Positions 1-5,813 of a DNA stretch of 7,158 nt are shown one piece after another. The translations under genes were made by a program, and so were the position numbers. Source of the DNA: Sulfurovum sp. (GTDB lineage: Bacteria; Campylobacterota; Campylobacteria; Campylobacterales; Sulfurovaceae); NCBI GenBank assembly GCA_030626265.1, contig DAOUPF010000063.1:1-7158 (forward strand), in the 5' to 3' direction. The notes beneath the pieces were generated by a model, which worked only from the letters and a program-made list of their open reading frames with translations, did no database searches and was not told the origin of the DNA. Positions within the stretch are counted from its first letter, which is position 1, and each line of letters starts with the position of its first letter.

Positions 1-24
1 TGACCCCTACATGACACCCTACTG

Positions 25-804
25 TTATCTAAATGTAGTTCCACCATCTACTACTAGTGTCTGTCCTGTGACCCAGCCAGCTTCTTCTGTGCATAGAAAG
101 TATACAGAATTGGCTATGTCTTCAGTAGTACCGAGTCGACTTAGGGCTGAGCGTTTGACTGTCTCTGCTTTTACCTCTTCGTAGTTGGGAAATGCTTTGA
201 GAGCATCTGTGTCGATAGGCCCGCCACTGACTGCATTGACTCTGATACCCATCTCTCCTAGCTCTACAGCTGCATAGCGACTCATGGCTTCTACTGCTGC
301 CTTGTTTGTAGCATGGCCTGCGTAGTTGTCTATATATATCATGTTGCCTGTAGAGCTGAGAGTGACTATGGCTCCTCCGCCTACTTTTTGCATACGTGTG
401 GCTGACTCTTGGCTACCTCGGACAAATGCACCGACAGTTGCAGTATAGATATTTTGTAGACCTTTGCTAGGGCGTAGTCTCATGAACTTGCCATATCCGC
501 CTATGATAGAACGACCATATATCATGGCATTACTGACAAAGAAATCAACTCTATCAAAATCTTTGTCTATCTCTAGAAATAGTGGCTTAAATCCATCTAA
601 CTCAAGTATATTTAGAGGATATGCTTTAGCTTTGATGCCATACTTATTAGTCAAATCATGAGCTATCTCATCAGCTATCTTTTGATTGCTATGATAAGTA
701 AAAGCAACATTTACACCATTTTGTGCAAACTTCTCAGCGACTGCTTTTCCTATACCTTTAGTAGCACCTGTGATGACTACTGTTTTGCCTTTCATACTTG
801 ACAT
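25..804 (-). CDS. FabL-like short-chain dehydrogenase/reductase (probable enoyl-ACP reductase)
   Basis: This 259-residue NAD(P)H-binding SDR probably reduces enoyl-ACP in fatty-acid elongation in the cytosol. The nucleotide-binding loop TGATKGIG is at residues 12-19, followed by SNA at 91-93. The active-site stretch reads LSSTG at 149-153 and then YAGHATNK at 161-168. This is the Tyr-x6-Lys spacing of enoyl-ACP reductases; the position of the classical Tyr-x3-Lys tyrosine holds His164. The following stretch (VNAVSGGPIDTDALKAFPN, 189-207) closely resembles Bacillus FabL as I remember it, and the C-terminus has the usual GQTLVVDGG. The start at 804 is supported by AGGAG eight bases upstream. 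It abuts dapA (TAAATG), so the two are surely co-transcribed. Homologues at this locus have been labelled plain oxidoreductase or hydroxysteroid dehydrogenase. The SDR family is certain; the enoyl-ACP reductase role is inferred from motifs. Confidence 0.93.
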   Translation of the reverse strand: MSSMKGKTVVITGATKGIGKAVAEKFAQNGVNVAFTYHSNQKIADEIAHDLTNKYGIKAKAYPLNILELDGFKPLFLEIDKDFDRVDFFVSNAMIYGRSIIGGYGKFMRLRPSKGLQNIYTATVGAFVRGSQESATRMQKVGGGAIVTLSSTGNMIYIDNYAGHATNKAAVEAMSRYAAVELGEMGIRVNAVSGGPIDTDALKAFPNYEEVKAETVKRSALSRLGTTEDIANSVYFLCTEEAGWVTGQTLVVDGGTTFR

Positions 805-1701
805 TTATTTGGCTCCTACAATGGTGTATTTTTTCATCACTTCTTCTATCTTTCTCATATTTTCTACACTAGGAGCTAGTAGAGGTAGTCTATACTCTAG
901 AGTATCTATGAGCCCAGCTATATACATAGCAGCCTTGATAGGTATGGGGTTGCTCTCACAAAATAGTACTTTGTTGATATCATATAGCTCATCATTTAGT
1001 GCTTTTGCAGTGACAAAGTCACCTTTTAGTGCTGCGTGAGCTAGTTTGGCTTTCATGTCTGGTAGTAGGTTGGCAGTTACCGAGGTGATACCCTTGCCCC
1101 CAATTGCCATGATAGGAAAGTCTATAGCATCCTCACCTGAGAATACATATAGTTCAGGTATTTTGGCTAGTAAATCTACAGTTCTCTCTATGGAACCTGT
1201 AGCTTCCTTGATACCCATGATGTTGGGTACATCATAGAAAAGCCTTTTGACCGTATCAGAAAGTATATCTACGCCAGTTCTCCCTGGTACATTGTATAGC
1301 ATAAATGGTACTTCTACAGCAGAGGCTATGGCTTTGTAGTGCTGATATAGACCTTCTTGGCTAGGTTTGTTGTAGTATGGGCTGACTGAAAATAGAGCGT
1401 CTACTCCACAGCTCTGGGCATGCTTGGCTATATCTATAGCTTCATGAGTAGCATTACTACCAGCACCTGCCAGTACTTTTGTGTTAGTACCTTTGCATAT
1501 CTCTACAGCTATCTCTATACAGCGTTTGTGCTCATTATGGCTGAGTGTTGCACTCTCACCAGTAGTGCCTACTGGGCATACTGCATCGATGTCATTATCT
1601 ATCTGTCTCTGGATGAGGCTTGCGTATGTAGCTTCATCTAGTGTACCGTTCTTTAGTGGGGTTATGAGTGCTGTTGTCGCACCTGTGATATAGTTACTCA
1701 T
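805..1701 (-). CDS. dapA: 4-hydroxy-tetrahydrodipicolinate synthase
   Basis: DapA condenses pyruvate with aspartate semialdehyde, the first committed step towards diaminopimelate (for peptidoglycan) and lysine, in the cytosol. The 298-residue protein has the usual length and TIM-barrel wording. The GTTGES loop is at 45-50, and the Tyr of SPYYNKP at 109-110 precedes YNVPGRTG at 136-143, whose Tyr136 is the expected proton-relay residue and Arg141 the substrate carboxylate binder. The Schiff-base lysine is Lys165 in GIKEATGS, and GGKGITSV at 201-208 is the conserved late strand. The start codon shares its A with the stop of the M16 peptidase gene (TAATG), and AGGA lies seven bases upstream, so translational coupling is likely. 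No promoter of its own is visible. The M16-dapA-SDR order is conserved in Campylobacterota. Confidence 0.98.
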   Translation of the reverse strand: MSNYITGATTALITPLKNGTLDEATYASLIQRQIDNDIDAVCPVGTTGESATLSHNEHKRCIEIAVEICKGTNTKVLAGAGSNATHEAIDIAKHAQSCGVDALFSVSPYYNKPSQEGLYQHYKAIASAVEVPFMLYNVPGRTGVDILSDTVKRLFYDVPNIMGIKEATGSIERTVDLLAKIPELYVFSGEDAIDFPIMAIGGKGITSVTANLLPDMKAKLAHAALKGDFVTAKALNDELYDINKVLFCESNPIPIKAAMYIAGLIDTLEYRLPLLAPSVENMRKIEEVMKKYTIVGAK

Positions 1702-2969
1702 TATTTTTTCCTAAGTATTACTGTGGTTGTTTTACTGTTATCAAAATATCTGTTTGCTACTTCTTGGATAACATCTGGTGTTATTTTATCTAAATTTTCT
1801 TCATACTCAAGTAGAGGGGCTAAATCTCCTCTGACAAGGTATCCTCCATACAGATCAGATAGAGATGAAGAGCTCTCTAGGGTATGTATAAACTCTCTTT
1901 TGGTATTGATCTTTATTTTATCTATCTCAGCTTGAGTTATCGGCTCTTTTTTTAGCTTTTCTATCTCTTCTATTATCACTTTTTCTAGCTCTTCTGCTTC
2001 TATATCAGGGTTGGCAATTGCTAAAAATAGAAAGACTCCATCATCTGTTAGCTCCATGTTGTACCCATAGACTTGGCTGGCTAGATGTGTATTGACTAGC
2101 TCTTTTTGGAGACGACTACTCTTGCCAGCACTCAGAATCTCTGAGATGACTGATAGAGCTACTTGATCCCCATGAGAGAAGTTTGGTATCTCATAGGTGA
2201 TGGCTAGAGTATCTACTTCATTGTTATCTCTGCTAAGAGTTAGTCTGGTACTGCTGTCTCTTGGTGGCTCTTTAGGAGTGTTGGTAGCTACTAGAGAGCA
2301 GATATTTTTTGGATCATTGTTTTGGATGTTGGCAAAGTTTTTTTCTACCTCGGCATATACTACCTCAGGCTCTATGTCTCCTGATACTATGATGACTGCA
2401 TTGTCAGGACGGTAAAATCTAGTATGAAATTCTCTGATATCTTCTATGTTCCAGCTGAGTATATCTTCCATGAATCCAATAGGTGTCCAGTGGTAGCTAT
2501 GACTTACATAGTGAGTGTTGAAGAGTCTAAAGTATAGGTATCCTATAGGGTTATTATCCGTTCTCCAACGACGCTCTTCAGCTACTACATCTCTCTCTTT
2601 TTGGAACTCTTCATCTGTTAGATTTAAGTTTTGCATTAGCTCTGCGTATAGTTCTAGTGACATGGATAGGTTTTGTGAGCTAGACTTTATGAAGTAGTGA
2701 GTATAGTCAAAACCAGTGGAAGCATTATTGATACCACCATGGCGTTTGACTATAGAGTCAAACTCTCCTTCAGTCAAGTTTTTGGTAGATTTGAAGTTCA
2801 TATGCTCTAGCATATGTGCGATACCAGTCTTGCCCAGTATCTCATCACGGCTACCCACCTGATAAAAGACATCTGTACTAATAACTCCAGAGTTATTATC
2901 CATAGGTATGACATAGATTTGTAGTCCATTTTTTAGTGTTTTGGTATAGTGTTTTGGTAGGGTGTTCAT
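1701..2969 (-). CDS. M16 family zinc metallopeptidase (processing-peptidase-like)
   Basis: This is an M16B-type zinc peptidase of about 422 residues with N-terminal catalytic and C-terminal M16 domains. Counted from the chosen start, the inverted zinc motif HMLEH is at 52-56 and the third ligand is Glu132 in VVAEERRWR, 76 residues after the second His as the family expects. SSRLQKEL in the second half is also typical. No signal peptide or membrane segment is visible, so it is probably cytoplasmic; the substrate is unknown. I prefer the ATG at 2969 because AGGA sits five bases upstream. The in-frame ATG at 2987 would add six residues but has no recognisable ribosome binding site. The gene overlaps dapA by one base and lies 200 bases downstream of pyrD, across a structured spacer. 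Homologues sit between pyrD and dapA in H. pylori and C. jejuni; the conserved linkage gives no clear functional reason. Confidence 0.94.
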   Translation of the reverse strand: MNTLPKHYTKTLKNGLQIYVIPMDNNSGVISTDVFYQVGSRDEILGKTGIAHMLEHMNFKSTKNLTEGEFDSIVKRHGGINNASTGFDYTHYFIKSSSQNLSMSLELYAELMQNLNLTDEEFQKERDVVAEERRWRTDNNPIGYLYFRLFNTHYVSHSYHWTPIGFMEDILSWNIEDIREFHTRFYRPDNAVIIVSGDIEPEVVYAEVEKNFANIQNNDPKNICSLVATNTPKEPPRDSSTRLTLSRDNNEVDTLAITYEIPNFSHGDQVALSVISEILSAGKSSRLQKELVNTHLASQVYGYNMELTDDGVFLFLAIANPDIEAEELEKVIIEEIEKLKKEPITQAEIDKIKINTKREFIHTLESSSSLSDLYGGYLVRGDLAPLLEYEENLDKITPDVIQEVANRYFDNSKTTTVILRKK

Positions 2970-2974
2970 TTTTG

Positions 2975-2978
2975 TCCT
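2975..2978 (-). promoter_or_regulatory. Ribosome binding site of the M16 peptidase gene
   Basis: The minus strand reads ACAGGACAAAAATG, placing AGGA five bases before the ATG at 2969. The alternative ATG at 2987 is preceded only by AGTAAATAAAA. The site therefore decides the start codon in favour of 2969. The -10-like sequences nearby (TAAATA, AATAAA) are too weak to call a promoter for this operon. Confidence 0.6.
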
Positions 2979-3018
2979 GTGTATCATTTTTATTTACTGT
3001 GTGTTCACGGGGTCAAGG

Positions 3019-3045
3019 CTCCACTTTTGCAAACAAAAGTTGGCC
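3019..3045. repeat. Small imperfect hairpin in the pyrD-M16 spacer
   Basis: ACTTTTG at 3023-3029 and CAAAAGT at 3034-3040 form a perfect 7-bp stem with a 4-base loop. With a one-base bulge, flanking CC and GG (3021-3022 and 3042-3043) can also pair. No T-run follows on either strand, so it is not a canonical intrinsic terminator. The left flank carries CTCCACTT (3019-3026), the same 8-mer found in the arms of the larger palindromic element next to it. Confidence 0.5.
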
Positions 3046-3057
3046 CATGACCCATGA
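3044..3057. repeat. Two tandem copies of CCCATGA
   Basis: Two exact 7-bp units lie end to end (3044-3050 and 3051-3057) and are followed by CAT. This is a short direct repeat between the small hairpin and the larger palindromic element. A function is not evident; the length suggests replication slippage or the remnant of a longer spacer array. Confidence 0.5.
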
Positions 3058-3167
3058 CATACCCGTTTAGGAAGTGGAGACTTTAGTCCCACCCCATATT
3101 CGTCAGAATATGGTATCTTTGTTGTATCGCGAGCTTTTGGTGGGAGTAAACTCTCCACTTCCGTATG
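3058..3167. repeat. Nested palindromic intergenic element (REP/MITE-like)
   Basis: The core is a 24-base inverted repeat with 22 matches: left arm 3070-3093 (starts GGAAGTGGAG), right arm 3139-3162 (ends CTCCACTTCC). Outside the arms, CATAC at 3058-3062 pairs with GTATG at 3163-3167, leaving a 7-base bulge on the left. Between the arms is a perfect 8-bp stem (3094-3101 with 3106-3113) with a 4-base loop. Each arm also holds its own mini-palindrome: GACT-TT-AGTC on the left and GAGT-AA-ACTC on the right. No coding frame or clear target-site duplication is visible. It lies between the pyrD stop and the M16 start, so it would be transcribed if pyrD reads through. It may be a dispersed repeat, an mRNA-stabilising or processing structure, or a degenerate miniature transposable element; the window cannot tell these apart. 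Confidence 0.7.
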
Positions 3168-3169
3168 TA

Positions 3170-4228
3170 TTATTTCCAGTCCGCCCCGATAGCTTCAGAT
3201 ATATGTTTGTATCCATCGGCTTTGAGTAGCTTTATCAAGCCCTCGTTTATATCTTTGACAAGGCTAGGGCCTTTGTAGACTAGCATGCTATATACTTGTA
3301 CTAGTGATGCTCCTGCCTTGATGCGTCTGTATGCTTCATCTGCATCACCTATGCCACCTACAGATATAAGCATTGTCTTGCCATATAGCTCTTTGGCTAT
3401 GGCTTTAAATAGATTGTAACTCTTCTCTCTGACAAGCTCACCACTAATCCCACCAAAGTCTTTGGCATTTTTAGTGAGTGAATAGTCTATAGTGGTATTG
3501 GTAGCTATGATTCCTGCTGCTCCTGCATCTATGGCTGTTTGGCATAGTGTGATAGCATCTTCGGCTTCCATATCGGGGGCTATTTTTAGTAGGACTGGTT
3601 GAGTAGTGATATCTTTTGCTATAGCAAATATATCTTTGATGAACTGCTCATTTTGTAGGTCTCGTAGCCCTGGTGTATTTGGTGATGAGATATTTATCAC
3701 TACATAGTCACCGCTGTCTTTGAATGTCTCAAATAGGTTTTTGTAGTCACGCAGAGCTATGTTCTCTGGTGTCATCTTGTTCTTACCGATATTTACACCG
3801 ATAGGGTAGTCAAAGAAATATAACTTGTTGAGTCGCTCCAATGCATAGTCAGCACCACGGTTGTTGAACCCCATGGCATTTTGTAGTGAGTTGTCCTCTA
3901 TGAGTCTAAATAGTCTAGGCTTTGGATTACCCTCTTGTGGTAATGGAGTGACTGTACCTATCTCTGTAAAACCAAACCCAAGTGTAGGCATAGCTCGCAC
4001 ATACTGAGCATCCTTGTCAAATCCAGCACCTAATCCTACTGGATTGTGAAAGGTTCTACCAAAAAATTTCTGTGTAAGCATTGGGTCAGAGATAAAGTTC
4101 CTCTTGCTTATACAACGAAGCAGTGGAGGGCAATGTGCCCCAATACGCAGAGCTAACCCAGCGATAGTATGAGCCGTCTCAGGCTCTAGACGAAATAGTA
4201 GTTTTTTTAGTGTGTTGTAGTTGAACAT
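3170..4228 (-). CDS. pyrD: Dihydroorotate dehydrogenase (quinone), class 2
   Basis: PyrD oxidises dihydroorotate to orotate in pyrimidine synthesis, passing electrons through FMN to the quinone pool at the inner face of the cytoplasmic membrane. The 352-residue protein has the short N-terminal helical extension of class 2 (LEPETAHTIAG, 14-24), which attaches it to the membrane. Next come NPVGLGAGFDKD at 62-73, the GTVTP strand at 91-95 and NAMGFNN at 117-123. NISSPNTPGLR at 179-189 carries the class 2 catalytic serine, Ser182. FMN and phosphate contacts are expected at LKIAPD (214-219), GGISGE (259-264) and SVGGIGD (289-295). The start at 4228 has AAGG six bases upstream. The gene follows cysS by 22 bases; a TATAAT overlapping the cysS stop may give it an extra promoter. 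In C. jejuni msbA sits between these two genes; here it does not. Confidence 0.98.
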   Translation of the reverse strand: MFNYNTLKKLLFRLEPETAHTIAGLALRIGAHCPPLLRCISKRNFISDPMLTQKFFGRTFHNPVGLGAGFDKDAQYVRAMPTLGFGFTEIGTVTPLPQEGNPKPRLFRLIEDNSLQNAMGFNNRGADYALERLNKLYFFDYPIGVNIGKNKMTPENIALRDYKNLFETFKDSGDYVVINISSPNTPGLRDLQNEQFIKDIFAIAKDITTQPVLLKIAPDMEAEDAITLCQTAIDAGAAGIIATNTTIDYSLTKNAKDFGGISGELVREKSYNLFKAIAKELYGKTMLISVGGIGDADEAYRRIKAGASLVQVYSMLVYKGPSLVKDINEGLIKLLKADGYKHISEAIGADWK

Positions 4229-4249
4229 TTTTAACCTTTTTCTTTAATT

Positions 4250-4255
4250 ATTATA
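4250..4255 (-). promoter_or_regulatory. Possible internal -10 box for pyrD
   Basis: The minus strand reads TATAAT exactly across the cysS stop codon, in an AT-rich stretch. Initiation some 7 bases downstream would give a leader of about 15 bases containing the pyrD ribosome binding site. No -35 is visible, which is normal for Campylobacterota housekeeping promoters. An AT-rich junction could give this match by chance. Confidence 0.35.
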
Positions 4256-5660
4256 ATTTTTCCCAAACAGCCCCATCAGCCGTATCCATAATCCCAATCC
4301 CCATAGCTATCAACTCATCACGGATAGAGTCTGATTTTTCAAAATCTCTCTCTTTTTTAGCCTCTGTACGCTCAGCCAGTAGAGTATCCACTTTCATTTT
4401 TAGCTCATCACTCACACCTATCTGAAAGTATGAAAATGGCTCTTTGCCACCAAAGCCTAGAAGCTCATCTATGAGTTCTATATTGGCGATAGTCTCTTTT
4501 TTGAGGGCTTTGTCTTTTGGGTTATTGTCTAGCTTCTCATTTACAGATGCTGTCATCTCATCTATGACCGAGAGAGCTACTGAGATATTGAGGTCGTCTG
4601 ACATAGCATTTAGGAGAGCTGTTTTGAACTCTTTGTTTGCTACGCTAGCTTTGCCTGGCAATATCCGCTTTTTGAGTCGGTATATCTTGTCTAGCCTCTT
4701 TTTGGCACTCTGCAAATCCTCTTCGTTGAAGTTGAAGTCATTGCGATAGTGTATAGATATGAGGTAGTATCTCAGCACTTCACCATCATAAACTTCCAGT
4801 GCATCTTTGAGGAAGAAGCTATTGCCTAGGCTTTTGCTCATCTTTTCACCATCTATCTGTACGAAGCCGTTGTGCATCCAGTATTTGGCTATCTCATGTC
4901 CTGTAGCACATCTGCTCTGTGATGCTTCATTTTCATGATGAGGAAACAGTAGGTCTGCACCACCACAATGGATGTCGATACTGTACTCATCATTACCATG
5001 ATTGACAGCAAAATGCTTCTCTATCATAGCAGAGCACTCTATATGCCAGCCAGGTCTACCACTAGAGAATGCAGAGTCAAAACAGACACTCTCATCTTCT
5101 CTACAAGCCTTCCATAGTGCAAAATCTTTTGGGTTCTTCTTTTCATCATTATGTGCTATGCGGCTTTGGTTCTCATCATCTTCTGTGACTTGATGGGATA
5201 TATCACCATAGTGGCTATCACGACTAGTATCAAAGTAAACATCACCTGTAGATATACGATAAGCAAATCCTGTATCTATGAGCTTTTGTATCATAGTCTC
5301 CATAGCTTGGAGTGACTCTGTGGCTTTTGGTTCTATATCGGCTCTGCGTACGCCTAGTATATCCATCTCATCTAGATAACGCTTTATATAGCGAGTAGTC
5401 AGCTCCTCTAGGCTATCTCCAGTCTGGGACATTTTTTTGATGATTTTGTCATCAATATCAGTAAAGTTTTTACCCATAGTCACCTGATAGCCCAATACTC
5501 TCAGAGTACGAGCTAAAATATCAAAACTAAGTGAGCTTCTAGCGTGACCTAGATGTGCATCATCATACACCGTAGGTCCACATACATAGATACTAGCTCG
5601 CCCCTTGTGTATAGGCTCAAATGGTAATTTTGTCTTCTTTGTGCTGTCATATATAACCAT
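4251..5660 (-). CDS. cysS: Cysteine--tRNA ligase
   Basis: CysS charges tRNA-Cys with cysteine in the cytosol. The 469-residue class I synthetase has every expected signature. The zinc ligands are Cys27 (YVCGPTVYD), Cys209 (GWHIECSAM), His241 and Glu245 (FPHHENE). The HIGH motif appears as HLGH at 36-39, and KMSKS is at 273-277. The anticodon-binding helical region follows from about residue 310, and the C-terminal EAKKERDFEKSDSIRDEL at 433-450 is typical of the family. The spacing from Cys209 to His241 is seven residues longer than in E. coli, which I take as normal lineage variation. The ATG at 5660 has GGAG five bases upstream. It lies 153 bases after murJ, with its own promoter-like region between them, and the murJ-cysS pairing is conserved in Helicobacter and Campylobacter. 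Confidence 0.98.
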   Translation of the reverse strand: MVIYDSTKKTKLPFEPIHKGRASIYVCGPTVYDDAHLGHARSSLSFDILARTLRVLGYQVTMGKNFTDIDDKIIKKMSQTGDSLEELTTRYIKRYLDEMDILGVRRADIEPKATESLQAMETMIQKLIDTGFAYRISTGDVYFDTSRDSHYGDISHQVTEDDENQSRIAHNDEKKNPKDFALWKACREDESVCFDSAFSSGRPGWHIECSAMIEKHFAVNHGNDEYSIDIHCGGADLLFPHHENEASQSRCATGHEIAKYWMHNGFVQIDGEKMSKSLGNSFFLKDALEVYDGEVLRYYLISIHYRNDFNFNEEDLQSAKKRLDKIYRLKKRILPGKASVANKEFKTALLNAMSDDLNISVALSVIDEMTASVNEKLDNNPKDKALKKETIANIELIDELLGFGGKEPFSYFQIGVSDELKMKVDTLLAERTEAKKERDFEKSDSIRDELIAMGIGIMDTADGAVWEKL

Positions 5661-5665
5661 TGTTA

Positions 5666-5669
5666 CTCC
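5666..5669 (-). promoter_or_regulatory. Ribosome binding site of cysS
   Basis: The minus strand reads AATGGAGTAACAATG, placing GGAG five bases before the cysS ATG at 5660. This fixes the start. Just upstream are two direct copies of GGGATAA (5680-5674 and 5695-5689) and the near-palindrome GATAA-TT-TTATC (5682-5693), all inside the presumed leader. Confidence 0.7.
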
Positions 5670-5695
5670 ATTATTATCCCAGATAATTTTATCCC

Positions 5696-5750
5696 GAAAT
5701 ATGCAATAGAGATTACAGAGTACTATTTTTACAACTCTATTGCATAATTC
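5696..5750. repeat. Long inverted repeat in the cysS leader
   Basis: Arms 5696-5711 and 5735-5750 are complementary at 15 of 16 positions. The inner 11 bases (ATGCAATAGAG against CTCTATTGCAT) are perfect. The loop is 23 bases. The repeat begins only a few bases after the start point predicted from the TATAAT at 5762-5767, so it could fold at the 5' end of the cysS mRNA or act as a dimeric operator in DNA. No T-run follows the stem in the direction of transcription, so it is not an ordinary terminator for murJ. Confidence 0.65.
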
Positions 5751-5761
5751 AGGTTTACGCG

Positions 5762-5767
5762 ATTATA
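5762..5767 (-). promoter_or_regulatory. Predicted sigma-70 -10 box for cysS
   Basis: The minus strand reads GATATAATCGCG, a perfect TATAAT. There is no recognisable -35. Instead, T-rich repeats lie directly upstream, matching the periodic T-rich signal known from C. jejuni housekeeping promoters. Transcription would begin near 5754-5756, giving a leader of about 95 bases before cysS. Confidence 0.6.
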
Positions 5768-5773
5768 TCTAAT

Positions 5774-5806
5774 GAATTAGAAATTAGAAATTAGAAATTG
5801 GAAATT
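5774..5806. repeat. 7-bp tandem repeat (GAAATTA on the plus strand)
   Basis: About 4.7 units run in line: a short first unit (GAATTA), two exact GAAATTA units, one GAAATTG and a final GAAATT. On the transcribed strand this reads as repeated AATTTC/TAATTTC. It starts seven bases upstream of the TATAAT box and ends eight bases before the murJ stop codon, so it occupies the place of the -35 and UP regions. Copy number could change by slippage. Confidence 0.75.
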
Positions 5807-5813
5807 TTCTGGG

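Noticed and set aside
3019..3045. Intrinsic terminator between pyrD and the M16 gene
   Set aside because: The hairpin is real, but neither strand has a following T-run and the stem is AT-rich, so a canonical rho-independent terminator cannot be claimed.
3058..3167. CRISPR repeat or tRNA-like gene in the pyrD-M16 spacer
   Set aside because: There are no regularly spaced repeats, no cloverleaf with conserved T-loop bases and no CCA-end pattern. The structure is a nested inverted repeat.
4444..4749. Plus-strand open frame of 101 codons opposite cysS
   Set aside because: It is antisense to strongly conserved CysS sequence and is Ser/Leu-rich low-complexity, as expected from the complement of this codon usage.
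5696..5750. T-box riboswitch upstream of cysS
   Set aside because: No T-box consensus, specifier-loop architecture or terminator/antiterminator pair is visible, and the gene set points to Campylobacterota, where T-boxes are not expected.
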